Virus record (IMG/VR): IMGVR_UViG_3300034061_001081
Span: 1-40,351 of that record
Source of the DNA: a virus
Length of the DNA stretch: 40,351 bases
Direction: 5' to 3' (one strand)
Part shown: positions 26,097-33,816 of the stretch, one piece after another
How the letters are laid out: each line of letters opens with the position of its first letter
Position numbering within the stretch: the first letter of the stretch is position 1
Notes under the pieces: generated by a model
Databases searched by the model: none
Seen by the model: only the letters and a program-made list of their open reading frames with translations
Told to the model about the DNA's origin: nothing
Translations under genes and position numbers: made by a program

Positions 26097-26634
26097 AACT
26101 TTCCACTAAAAGATAGGGAATTGTTTTCTGGTTGTATCTATTCATCTCCGAATAGACAAGATTTATGAACCCGTCCCATTGTGCTGGGTAGATCGTTTGG
26201 CATCCTTCGCTTGAGGTAGATTTGTAACTGCCCTTATGAATGTTGATAGCGATGCCCATATCGTCTCCAGTGCCGTCTCGCGTAACAGGCAACTCCTCTT
26301 TGGCGTTAGCAGGTCGTAACGCTGGATAGCCGCCTCCGGGTTTACTAATGCCATGATTGCCCTTACGAAATCTATGAACGCCCGTTTTGAGAACCGCAAT
26401 ACCTTTCTTAAAAACTGAAGGATCAGTGTTGGAATTGAAAGTAGCATGAACAGAAGGAGATAATAGTATAATCGCATCATCGTAGATGCCTCTGTCATTC
26501 TTTCCATTAACTCCCATCGAGTCGGCATAATATCCCCTAATCCCTACCAGAGCAACGCGATCTTCGATCCCCGCACGGATAACCATTGCGAGGGTTTTTT
26601 CTTTCGCTTGCTGCGGTCTGGAGTTAGGAACCAT
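26089..26634 (-). CDS. Probable endolysin / peptidoglycan-active protein
   Basis: 181 residues. The C-terminal part has GIAINIHKGSYKSTSSEGCQ (residues 127-146), with His133 and Cys145 spaced as in L,D-transpeptidase (YkuD) and related peptidoglycan enzymes, where a His and an SxGC cysteine are catalytic. No signal peptide. It is the last gene of a cassette with two holin-like proteins and a lipoprotein and begins in a TAATG overlap. The enzyme class is inferred from the motif and the setting. It could be a hydrolase of a different fold. Confidence 0.6.
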   Translation of the reverse strand: MVPNSRPQQAKEKTLAMVIRAGIEDRVALVGIRGYYADSMGVNGKNDRGIYDDAIILLSPSVHATFNSNTDPSVFKKGIAVLKTGVHRFRKGNHGISKPGGGYPALRPANAKEELPVTRDGTGDDMGIAINIHKGSYKSTSSEGCQTIYPAQWDGFINLVYSEMNRYNQKTIPYLLVESLS

Positions 26635-26804
26635 TAGCCTTTACGCACAACATTGATGAGTCCAACAAGGCCGAGTCCCGCGACAAGAATTGCCTCTTGG
26701 AGTTCTGGTTCGATCTTCACTCCGACTGCCGTAGCAATCAGGATAATGCCGCGCCATGTGCTATTCTCTGATAGTCGTTGAAGTAGTATATTTACAATTT
26801 TCAT
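26634..26804 (-). CDS. Holin-like small membrane protein
   Basis: 56 residues from the ATG at 26802-26804, which overlaps the stop of the lipoprotein gene as ATGA; a longer GTG reading upstream is less likely. Short amphipathic N-terminus (MKIVNILLQRLSENSTW), then two hydrophobic segments (RGIILIATAVGVKI and AILVAGLGLVGLINVV) and a basic end (RKG). This is a common plan for small class II holins. It is followed directly by the endolysin-like gene. Confidence 0.65.
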   Translation of the reverse strand: MKIVNILLQRLSENSTWRGIILIATAVGVKIEPELQEAILVAGLGLVGLINVVRKG

Positions 26805-26959
26805 TTTTTTGTTCCTTTCGGTGCGGGAAGTTCGTAAGTGAACATTCCGTAGTCTGTCTGTAGGGAAATTCCAAGTGTTGAGCAACCAGTCATAAATGAC
26901 ATCGCTAAAAATGCAAATGAAATCAAGATAAGGCTAAGTGCGATTTTTTTAGGTTTCAT
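26801..26959 (-). CDS. Small lipoprotein, spanin-like
   Basis: Found by translating the gap: 52 residues. A basic start (MKPKK) is followed by a hydrophobic signal (IALSLILISFAFLAMSF) and lipobox MTGC (Cys26), then a short mature part rich in Thr, Tyr and Pro. A short lipoprotein in a lysis cassette is typical of an outer-membrane spanin (Rz1-type), which would point to a Gram-negative-type host. It overlaps both neighbours by ATGA. No inner-membrane Rz partner is seen, though the neighbouring 58-residue protein could fill that role. Confidence 0.6.
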   Translation of the reverse strand: MKPKKIALSLILISFAFLAMSFMTGCSTLGISLQTDYGMFTYELPAPKGTKK

Positions 26960-27132
26960 TGTTTGCGAATTTTGTTGAACATATAAACAATAGTCAGAAC
27001 GCCAGCGATCAAAGAGACGAGCAATCCACCAAGGCGTAATCCAGTTTCAATATGCGGCATTAGAGAAACCATAAATCCAGTAAAACTGGTTGTTGTTCCA
27101 ATAATTCCTGTGAATGCTGCGTTATCGTTCAT
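26956..27132 (-). CDS. Small membrane protein of the lysis cassette
   Basis: Found by translating the gap: 58 residues, ATG at 27130-27132, TGA at 26956-26958 overlapping the next ATG. A first moderately hydrophobic segment (AFTGIIGTTTSFTGFMVSLM) is followed by a clear transmembrane helix (LGGLLVSLIAGVLTIVYMF) and a basic tail (NKIRKQ). It is a candidate holin or antiholin. It is the first gene of the cassette, 4 bp after the 81-residue gene. Confidence 0.6.
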   Translation of the reverse strand: MNDNAAFTGIIGTTTSFTGFMVSLMPHIETGLRLGGLLVSLIAGVLTIVYMFNKIRKQ

Positions 27133-27136
27133 CCAT

Positions 27137-27382
27137 TTATAATGTTATTGGTTTCCAATGCACTTCTACTTTATCGGGGAACCATTTAAGGTAGCTTTCC
27201 CATTCCGTTTCTGGGCCGGGAGGTTCTGCTTTGATTAGTTCTACAAGCGTTGGATCAACCCAATCTTCTGGCACTGGATATGGTCGAATAGTGTCAATCC
27301 GAGGATTCCCGTCTTCGTCCAGCACAACGCTGGAAAGATACTTTTCTCCGTTTGGAAATATGAGTCCGTATGTTTTAAGCAT
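27137..27382 (-). CDS. Small hypothetical protein following a fibre gene
   Basis: 81 residues, rich in Pro, Trp, Glu (RPYPVPEDWVDPTLVELIKA, WESYLKWFPDKVEVHWKP), with no known family. It starts 5 bp after the YadA-like fibre and could be its assembly partner. The smaller 53-residue protein after the Gly-rich fibre has similar composition and position. Confidence 0.6.
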   Translation of the reverse strand: MLKTYGLIFPNGEKYLSSVVLDEDGNPRIDTIRPYPVPEDWVDPTLVELIKAEPPGPETEWESYLKWFPDKVEVHWKPITL

Positions 27383-27387
27383 AGTAA

Positions 27388-29511
27388 TTATGTTCCGTAA
27401 GTTACTTCTACTGCGTCAACGCTCGCTACCCACCGCCATGTTTCAGAAGTGATACCAGTAACCAAGATGCGAAGTGTGTCATCGGCGTTATTTGCAGAAA
27501 GCGCAATCGTTGTTCCTGCGGCATTATCGGTTCCGATAGTTACTGGAGCGTAAACTTGTGAAGAGGTTCCACCGACATTCTTCACGCAATATTGGCGAAG
27601 ATAGTGAGCAACAGCAGTTCCATCTGATTTGCTTCCAGTAATGTTAATTGTGCAAGCGATGATCTTTCCAGATGGAATTCCAAGATATGTCGTTGCGCCA
27701 TCCAACGCCATTTCAACTCCAGTATTGGTGGTAGTTTTGCAACGAAGGACGAAGCGGGCGCGTTGGGCTTGCCCACTGCCAGAAGTGTTGTTTGGCCCAA
27801 AACTGCCATTTGCATGGGCTTGCATTCCGTAACGATCTACAGTGGCTTGCCGACCTCCTAATATCGATGCCAGTTGTGTGTTACAAACATTCCAATATCC
27901 TCCGGCAATAACTCCTGCATCTGCGCCTGTAATTGAATTTTCTACTCCAGCACCAAGAAAAGCTGATGAAGACAAACTTGCAATTGCGTTTGTATTACCA
28001 GAAACAATACAGGCTCTTGGCGAGTTTGTAATTGAATTTGAACTTCCGCTTCCGATAAACGCATTTGAATTTATACTACCGCCAACAATGGAATTTGCAT
28101 TCCCTCCAACAATAGCAGAGTTTGAATTGTTAGCAGATGTTACGGAATTAGAAGTCCCTGCTCCGACAAAATTTTGCGAATCTGATGCAGTATTATTGAT
28201 TCCTCCACAAATTACAGAATTTGCACCGCTTGCAACTTGTGTTGCTGCTGTGCGTGAAAGTTGTAAATCAACTGCCCTCGATCCCCTCGCATTTCCACCT
28301 GTGGCAGTTCCGTCTGGTTTAGGCCCAGCAATAAAAGCTCCCGTGCCTTTCGGCGTGAGGACAAGTGCGGAGTTGGTTTGTCCAGAATGTTGATTGGTGA
28401 TGGCAACATTGGCTTGTGTCGTTACTGTAGCGTCATCAATATTTAGGTCACTATTTTGCAGTGTTGCTCCACCAGTGCCATCTGCGCGGAGGATAGCATT
28501 ATCAACAGCACCAGTTGTAATTGTTGCCGTGTTTGTCAATGTTCCAGCAGAAAGCGACAACCCAGTTCCAACTGTAATTTCTTCAACTGCTCCAGTTCCA
28601 GCAGTAGTCCTGCCAAGTATTCGCGCAGTGGCTTGAGATAGTTTGCTTACCGCAATCGCAGCAGTTGGAGAAACATCAGCGTTTACAATGGTAGTGGCGG
28701 GGCTTTGGAATACTCCATTAACTACTTTAACAACACCAGTTCCTGTGACGGATGGTATGGTGCTGTGGGTGTGCGATGGGTAGTTTCCGCCAAAATGAAA
28801 AGTAAGACGATTATTGTTTTGATGCGCCCGTCCGTATAGGTAAACAACGATTCGATCAGTCGAAAGAATTGTTGTCTGCGGCATCACTACAGATGCAATG
28901 TATTGGTTAATCTCTGCTGGATCGTAGATGTAAGTATCGTTTGATGTCGCAAGAAGAGTTGGCGCATTCGTTCCATCATATTTCAAAATCTCAATTTTGA
29001 AATAAATTTGATTTGCAGAATTTGTAGTTGTTGATTCTACAAAAATATTGAAATCCCAAATGCCAGCAGGAATTGCAGTGGAGGATGGATTGCTAACATC
29101 CGTTACAAAAGAGGCAAGGAAGTCGTAGCTTCCAGTAGAAAGAATTGGAGAAAGATAGCTTGTCGCAGTTACATCTCCAATAATTCCGAGTTCCTTGGAT
29201 GCGTTAGGAGTTTGCGGGATGTTTGTTAGTGGGGTATCTGCTGCCGTGTTGAAGTTGAGATAATAAACAACTCCACCGCCACCAGACCCTCCCGATGGAA
29301 TGCTGCCCGGAACCCAGTTCGTTCCATCATATTGTAAGACTTGTCCATTGACTGGAGTGGCATTGGATACTGGCCTGCCCTGTAATCCATCTACTGTGGG
29401 ATTTGGATATGTCCCAGCCAAGTCTCCACCAGCGGGGCCAGCGGGCGATCCTCCTCCTGCTAATCCTGCAATATCAAGTTTTCCAGTAAATGGATTGAAT
29501 TTGAAAGCCAT
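27388..29511 (-). CDS. Tail fibre with YadA-head-like repeats
   Basis: 707 residues. It begins with MAFKFNPFTGKLDIAGL and Gly/Pro repeats, then QVLQYDGTNWVPGS (a fibre motif), a beta domain, Thr/Gly shaft repeats (about 270-400), and at about 430-537 a series of NSVxxG/NAxxG-type hexads (GANSVICGGINNTASDSQNF, NSNSAIVGGNANSIVGG) like the left-handed beta-roll of trimeric autotransporter heads. A globular C-terminal domain follows. It is probably a trimeric adhesin. Palindrome site 14 lies within it. It is the first fibre gene after the capsid block. Confidence 0.75.
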   Translation of the reverse strand: MAFKFNPFTGKLDIAGLAGGGSPAGPAGGDLAGTYPNPTVDGLQGRPVSNATPVNGQVLQYDGTNWVPGSIPSGGSGGGGVVYYLNFNTAADTPLTNIPQTPNASKELGIIGDVTATSYLSPILSTGSYDFLASFVTDVSNPSSTAIPAGIWDFNIFVESTTTNSANQIYFKIEILKYDGTNAPTLLATSNDTYIYDPAEINQYIASVVMPQTTILSTDRIVVYLYGRAHQNNNRLTFHFGGNYPSHTHSTIPSVTGTGVVKVVNGVFQSPATTIVNADVSPTAAIAVSKLSQATARILGRTTAGTGAVEEITVGTGLSLSAGTLTNTATITTGAVDNAILRADGTGGATLQNSDLNIDDATVTTQANVAITNQHSGQTNSALVLTPKGTGAFIAGPKPDGTATGGNARGSRAVDLQLSRTAATQVASGANSVICGGINNTASDSQNFVGAGTSNSVTSANNSNSAIVGGNANSIVGGSINSNAFIGSGSSNSITNSPRACIVSGNTNAIASLSSSAFLGAGVENSITGADAGVIAGGYWNVCNTQLASILGGRQATVDRYGMQAHANGSFGPNNTSGSGQAQRARFVLRCKTTTNTGVEMALDGATTYLGIPSGKIIACTINITGSKSDGTAVAHYLRQYCVKNVGGTSSQVYAPVTIGTDNAAGTTIALSANNADDTLRILVTGITSETWRWVASVDAVEVTYGT
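27525..27538 (-). repeat. Dispersed palindrome, site 14 (GAAC on - strand)
   Basis: TATCG-GTTC-CGATA (+) inside the YadA-like fibre gene, coding TIGTDN. It is the only copy with this centre. Confidence 0.7.
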
Positions 29512-29512
29512 A

Positions 29513-29779
29513 TTATGGGTAAGCTATTGTTATGTTTACCAAGTTTGTATCATCAACAGTTGGTGGTTGTGTAGCATAAACGAGAGTCAATGTTGCTACC
29601 ACATCTCCACCATTCAAATATTGAACAGTTGATATATTATTTGTCGAGCCATAGTAACTGATGTCAATCTCGTCATATGGCGGGATGTCAAAACCAGTAA
29701 CTTGTTTCAGTTGCTCGTAGATATTGTAATTCTGCTGATCTGGAGTTAGATTGATGAAGCAAGGTTGAGTGAGTGCCAT
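29513..29779 (-). CDS. Small hypothetical protein
   Basis: 88 residues, beta-rich and acidic, with PCFINLTPDQQNYNIYEQLK and a YGSTNNISTVQYLNGGDVV segment that resembles a small beta domain. No family recognised. It lies 1 bp before the YadA-like fibre, and palindrome site 15 ends 7 nt before its ATG. Confidence 0.6.
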   Translation of the reverse strand: MALTQPCFINLTPDQQNYNIYEQLKQVTGFDIPPYDEIDISYYGSTNNISTVQYLNGGDVVATLTLVYATQPPTVDDTNLVNITIAYP

Positions 29780-29786
29780 AAGATTT

Positions 29787-29800
29787 TATCGGTTACGATA
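29787..29800 (-). repeat. Dispersed palindrome, site 15 (TAAC on - strand)
   Basis: TATCG-GTTA-CGATA (+) in the 22-bp gap between two small genes, 7 nt before an ATG. It is extended by T/A flanks to 16 bp. Confidence 0.9.
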
Positions 29801-29801
29801 A

Positions 29802-30068
29802 TTATGTAACAGGGTTAAGAGCGGCAGACAAAGCCTCGTTAGTGAGGAAGTATTGCTGGTCTTCAGTTTTTTGCACAAAGCAGTTTTGAGTAACTGGGTC
29901 GAGGCCACCAATCGTTGCAAGTCCAACATAGAATTGGTAGAGTTTAGCAGCATCAGTAGCTGCGTCATAGCAACCATAGGAGATTGGATCAATTCCAGCA
30001 GCAGCGGCGATTGTTTGGACGAACGGGTAGGATTTATTGCGGTAGTCGAGAGCGGTGAAGCAAGCCAT
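29802..30068 (-). CDS. Small hypothetical virion-region protein
   Basis: 88 residues with three Cys (MACFTALDYRNKSYPFVQTI, ISYGCYDAATD, TQNCFVQ) and Ala/Tyr-rich helices. No family recognised. It lies between the 204-residue capsid-linked gene and another small gene; all are co-directional with short gaps. It may be a connector or decoration factor. Confidence 0.6.
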   Translation of the reverse strand: MACFTALDYRNKSYPFVQTIAAAAGIDPISYGCYDAATDAAKLYQFYVGLATIGGLDPVTQNCFVQKTEDQQYFLTNEALSAALNPVT

Positions 30069-30123
30069 AATTTGAAAAGGGTAAGGGTGAGGAAGTATTT
30101 ACTTCCCCACCCAAGGTTGAGGT

Positions 30124-30738
30124 TTAGTAGTAGATGCCAACAACGTAGGCATTCACATAGAGTGCGCCAACACGTCCAGCGGTATCAGCACCAGAGGCAA
30201 CATTCACGCCAGCGTTTGCGTAGGTGAAGGTGGTCGAGTCAACAACAGTAACTTCAGCTTGCACATCGTTGAACGTAGTGTCGGTCATGCTGGCAATCGT
30301 GATCGTGTCGCCCGTGGCAAAACCATGAGCAGCACCAGTAACGATTGTAGCAACGCCCGAAGTGCGGGAACGAGTTGCGGTAGCTTGACCAAGACCAACA
30401 GTGGATTTCAACAAACGAAGTTTGCGGGAACCAGTGATAACATAAGGATTGGCGGCAATCGCAAGAGGATTGTAGCGGCCTTGGTTATCAAGAGCGTCAG
30501 TGATGGTAAGCGAAGAGGTGATGTTTTCGCCAGTGGTTCCGTTGTCAACGATCACAACTGGATCGGTGGCAGTGGTTCCGCGAGCGTAGGCAGTCTCCAG
30601 CACGATGCTTGTTGGAAAGAACTTGGTGTCTTCGTCGTTAAGGACGAGGAGGTCAGCGTCTCCAGAAGCGAGGAGGTTAACGGCAATCGGGCCAAACAGG
30701 TTGACACGATCATAAGCGAGTGGTCGAGAATTAGACAT
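30124..30738 (-). CDS. Possible capsid decoration / minor structural protein
   Basis: 204 residues. The first half (residues 1-110) is mixed. The second half is a beta domain with AAHGFATGDTITIASMTDTT then AEVTVVDSTTFTYANAGVNV, a strand pattern common in phage surface domains. It lies directly downstream of the major capsid gene, where decoration or head-completion proteins are usually found. A GAAA-loop hairpin lies in the leader before it. The assignment is positional. Confidence 0.55.
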   Translation of the reverse strand: MSNSRPLAYDRVNLFGPIAVNLLASGDADLLVLNDEDTKFFPTSIVLETAYARGTTATDPVVIVDNGTTGENITSSLTITDALDNQGRYNPLAIAANPYVITGSRKLRLLKSTVGLGQATATRSRTSGVATIVTGAAHGFATGDTITIASMTDTTFNDVQAEVTVVDSTTFTYANAGVNVASGADTAGRVGALYVNAYVVGIYY

Positions 30739-30762
30739 ATTTTGTATTTTATTTAAGGTTGT

Positions 30763-30786
30763 GGGGAGAGGCTTTCGCCCCTCCCC
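30763..30786 (-). other. Intercistronic RNA hairpin with GAAA loop
   Basis: On the - strand a 10-bp G/C-rich stem with one mismatch closes a GAAA tetraloop, between the major capsid and the decoration-like gene. No T run follows, so it is more likely an mRNA stabiliser or processing/attenuation element than a terminator. Confidence 0.6.
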
Positions 30787-30794
30787 TATTTAAC

Positions 30795-32204
30795 TTAGGA
30801 AGGCACAACGATGTCACCCACACCAGCGCAGCTATAGCAGTCCTGATTGTTCTCAGGAACGATGTAGCTCTGAACCTCGCAGCAGGAACCGTAGAGGCTC
30901 TTGCTCTTAGGCAGGCGATGCAGGAACGAGTGCATGATGGTTGGGTCTTTGACCTGTGCGGCCAGACGGAACTGGGCTTGATAGAAGCCCGTTTTGCGCC
31001 AGCGGTTGCACTCCCAATCTGGGTTCTTCCATTCCCAATCACCAGCGTAGTTCTGGGTCATTTGTTGGGCTTGGCCGTATCCAGTCGAGGATGGCATTGT
31101 CCACTTGCACATTGCTTTGTTCACCATAGCAACCGAGATACCGAAGTCGGCATTGCGGTAGGCTTTGTTAGGAACATAGGAGCATCCGTTTTCTTGGACG
31201 ATCTTGATGTAACGAGGCACACGAACGAGACGCGCCCATGTCGCAGGATCAGCTTCGTTGAACGGAGCAAGACCAGCGTTGAAGGCAGTGTCAGCATTGA
31301 AGCGAGCAGCGTTGATGTCGTAGCCGAAGGCGTAGTCACCGATGATGCGGTTGATGCCGAGTTTCAGACGGGTCAAACGCTCGTCGAAGTCGGTGTTAGC
31401 ATCCCAGTAACCATTGTTGCGCTTGGCTTGGAAGTAAAGCGCACGGCCAACTTGAGGATCGGGGATAACGATGTCGAGCAAAGGCTGACCAGTCGCATCT
31501 TGGAGATCAAGACGGAAAGCGTCATCTTCGTCTTGGAGGTCAACGAGAGCATCGTCGAGCATATCAAGCGAGAGATAAGCAATCTTGTTGAGGTCGGCGG
31601 GAGCCATCTTAACGCGAAGAGCGCAGAGATCGTAGCCAGCTTCATTGTTGAGCGTATGCTCTGGAACGAACCATGCTTGATCGTCAACGAGTCCACAGTA
31701 AGTGCCGTCATCAGTAGTGATGCCCATCCACTTGTGGCCGGAACCACCGATGTAGTTGGAACGAAGGAACTCTTCGTGTACATTCTTGGTGATACGGGCA
31801 TTCGACTCTTCAAACTGAAGAATCTCTTCAGCAGGGAAGAGGCGATAGAGAAGGCTCTCAACGCAAATCCAGTCAGTGGTCATCTCTTTACGGAGAAGCT
31901 CGAAAGTGTAGCTCTCTGTTCCGGGACGTTGGATGACTTCGGGTTTGCTATCGCAAGAATCAGTCTCGCAGTAGGTGTCGGTGATCGAACGGAAAGGAGT
32001 GCAAGGATCGTGGAATCCACGGCCAAAGCGGAATGCTTTTTGTTCGGTTGTGTGGTTAAGGGGCCATGCTTGCTCCTCGAAACGGGTGAAGTATGCAGAG
32101 TTCGTGACGAGCTTCTTCACATAGAGGTCGTTGAAATATTCGCGGCCCTCGCGGAAGAAACTGTCAATCTCGGCACAACTATTGAAGTAGAGTTGATCGC
32201 TCAT
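30795..32204 (-). CDS. Major capsid protein (probable)
   Basis: 469 residues from the ATG at 32202-32204. The longer reading adds MRCKTKTKPKSNKS, which is unlike a protein start, and the chosen ATG follows an A-rich leader (AAATCAAATAAATCA). The protein lies directly after a scaffold-like gene and has its own promoter, as expected for the most abundant virion protein. It has beta-rich and acidic helical stretches (LDMLDDALVDLQDEDDAFRL) and a Cys-rich C-terminus (SLYGSCCEVQ, DCYSCAG). I recognise it by position and size, not by a fold signature. Paired cysteines near the C-terminus might cross-link subunits. Confidence 0.7.
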   Translation of the reverse strand: MSDQLYFNSCAEIDSFFREGREYFNDLYVKKLVTNSAYFTRFEEQAWPLNHTTEQKAFRFGRGFHDPCTPFRSITDTYCETDSCDSKPEVIQRPGTESYTFELLRKEMTTDWICVESLLYRLFPAEEILQFEESNARITKNVHEEFLRSNYIGGSGHKWMGITTDDGTYCGLVDDQAWFVPEHTLNNEAGYDLCALRVKMAPADLNKIAYLSLDMLDDALVDLQDEDDAFRLDLQDATGQPLLDIVIPDPQVGRALYFQAKRNNGYWDANTDFDERLTRLKLGINRIIGDYAFGYDINAARFNADTAFNAGLAPFNEADPATWARLVRVPRYIKIVQENGCSYVPNKAYRNADFGISVAMVNKAMCKWTMPSSTGYGQAQQMTQNYAGDWEWKNPDWECNRWRKTGFYQAQFRLAAQVKDPTIMHSFLHRLPKSKSLYGSCCEVQSYIVPENNQDCYSCAGVGDIVVPS

Positions 32205-32382
32205 TGATTTATTTGATTTTGGTTTAGTTTTAGTTTTGCACCGCAAACTACACCATGAGGAATAGCAAGCGAGTGCTTGGTTTCCTCTGCTGGACTCAAC
32301 CCAGAGTTTCTTCTGTCCAGAAATCGTTTTTCATGCGAGGTCGAAAACTCGCCAGCCAGAGTGCGGCTGAATCCCTAATGAT

Positions 32383-32396
32383 TATCGTAAACGATA
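32383..32396 (+). repeat. Dispersed palindrome, site 16 (TAAA on + strand)
   Basis: TATCG-TAAA-CGATA about 17-30 bp downstream of the predicted capsid transcription start. Its A-rich centre is on the strand opposite to transcription, as at site 4, while 13 others follow transcription. Confidence 0.9.
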
Positions 32397-32419
32397 ACTT
32401 TCGGATTTCTCTTTTCGGG

Positions 32420-32448
32420 ACAATGCAAGTGACTATTTAATATGTCAA
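32420..32448 (-). promoter_or_regulatory. Sigma-70-like promoter of the capsid gene
   Basis: On the - strand TTGACA, 17 bp, CATTGT (3 of 6 consensus matches in the -10). The CTTGACATAT start is shared with the portal promoter at 36934-36961. It lies just downstream of the scaffold terminator. Confidence 0.65.
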
Positions 32449-32451
32449 GCA

Positions 32452-32501
32452 ACTTTTTTAAAAAAAGTTTGGGGGAGGTAGCAATCCAAACTACCTCCCC
32501 C
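32452..32501 (-). terminator. Rho-independent terminator after the scaffold gene
   Basis: Perfect 11-bp stem (32471-32481 with 32491-32501, GGGGGAGGTAG/CTACCTCCCCC) and a 9-nt loop. On the - strand it is followed by AAACTTTTTTT. It separates portal-scaffold transcription from the capsid promoter. Confidence 0.85.
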
Positions 32502-32529
32502 GTCTATGACCAGATTTTAGAATGATGGG

Positions 32530-33813
32530 CTATGCAGTTCTTGCTTGCGGCGAAAACTTAGCGAGCTTCGCGGCCAGTCCCTCCGTGATACTCATTCTTG
32601 GTTTCTGGGAATCCGATGCACTTGGCGATGAAGAGATGCGAGATGATCCTTTGAGTTGCGCGATATACTCGTCTTTCTCTTTCACCATTTCTTGGTATGC
32701 CTTGAGTTGTGCTTGAATCTTCTGATAGGCGCGGCCTTGATTGATCAGTCGGTTCATGTCTTCAACTGATGCTTGTTCGTTGGTCTGCTGTGTTGCTGCC
32801 AGCGCAATAGCCTCGTCGCGGGAGATGTCAAACTTGATTCCCTTTTCCTTCATGTAGTCAGCAACCGCATCTGGGATTTCAGTAGCCCGATCAATCTCCT
32901 GCTGAGTATTCTTGTAGCCTTCACGCCACTGGTTCAGATACTTGTTCCTGCCTTCTTGCTCTTTTTGTTTAGCGGTTTGGATGATATTCTGCTTGGTTTC
33001 TTCAAAGTTGACAAGAGCAGCGTGATGTCCTTGAGTTGCTTTGATGAAGCTGTTGACTTGCTCCGCGAATTGATACTGCTTGAATTGCGAGAGTGAGTTC
33101 GTGATTTCCTCGAACGCTTGGTCGCGGTCGGCTTCTGCCGCTCTACGATCCTCTTCGGAGGACGCATTGAAGATGGAGGCATTTGCATTGACAGCACGGG
33201 AGAATGTCGAAAGAAGAGTTGGATCATTCGATAGCAATTGTCGCGCAGTGTCGTAGGTATTCTTGATAGGATCGAGGTAAGTCTTTTTAAAGTCTGGATT
33301 GCTCGTAATATCGTGGAAGTCCAGCTTACCCCTAAGTTCCTTGATCTGCTCTGATAGTTGTTGCTCAACGTCCAGCTTCTCTTGGTTGGCTTTGTTGAGT
33401 TGGTCTTGGTAATGGTTGGCTTCTTTAGTCGATGTTGACTCGGAGACCATTCGCTCAAGTTCTTGGATTTTTCCTTCAAACTTGGGGATTTCATCTTTCT
33501 TGTATTTCTCAAGTTCTTCTTTGAGTTTGCGGTTTTCTTCGATTTGCCGTTCAACGAATCCTTTTTTCTTTCCTGTGCGGTCAGACGTGATTTCAGCTTC
33601 GGTAACTCCCGTGTGTTCTTCTGGTGGTTCTTCTTCATTGAATTTTTTAATGCCGAGATTGGGATCACCAACATTGGTAGCACTCGGCTTGCCTTCGTCG
33701 GATTGCTGCTGGCTGAACTTCTTGAGGAAGTCAGATGTGTTACCTTTAATCGGAACTTGAGGTTTAGACTTCAGTTCTTTGATTACTTCTGCTGTGTCGT
33801 TTGGGTCTGCCAT
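32530..33813 (-). CDS. Scaffolding protein (probable)
   Basis: 427 residues, highly charged and almost wholly helical. A disordered acidic N-terminus is followed by a long coiled coil (about 85-175, IEENRKLKEELEKYKKDEIP and ELERMVSESTSTKEANHYQD) and a helical C-terminal half ending in a Ser/Pro tail with basic residues. The place between portal and capsid and the composition are those of phage scaffolds (gp9 in T7). No protease motif seen. Confidence 0.75.
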   Translation of the reverse strand: MADPNDTAEVIKELKSKPQVPIKGNTSDFLKKFSQQQSDEGKPSATNVGDPNLGIKKFNEEEPPEEHTGVTEAEITSDRTGKKKGFVERQIEENRKLKEELEKYKKDEIPKFEGKIQELERMVSESTSTKEANHYQDQLNKANQEKLDVEQQLSEQIKELRGKLDFHDITSNPDFKKTYLDPIKNTYDTARQLLSNDPTLLSTFSRAVNANASIFNASSEEDRRAAEADRDQAFEEITNSLSQFKQYQFAEQVNSFIKATQGHHAALVNFEETKQNIIQTAKQKEQEGRNKYLNQWREGYKNTQQEIDRATEIPDAVADYMKEKGIKFDISRDEAIALAATQQTNEQASVEDMNRLINQGRAYQKIQAQLKAYQEMVKEKDEYIAQLKGSSRISSSPSASDSQKPRMSITEGLAAKLAKFSPQARTA

Positions 33814-33816
33814 AAA

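Larger units (their letters stand above)
32205..32529. other. Gap between capsid and scaffold genes
   Basis: 325 bp without a gene on either strand. It holds, in - strand order, the scaffold-side terminator (32452-32501), the capsid promoter (32420-32448), palindrome site 16 (32383-32396) and about 180 nt of capsid leader with no further element that I can identify. Confidence 0.7.

Noticed and set aside
30759-32207. Long + strand reading frame of 482 codons opposite the capsid gene
   Set aside because: It is the antisense of the major capsid gene. Its protein shows no domain, and the - strand reading has the proper start, promoter and neighbours.
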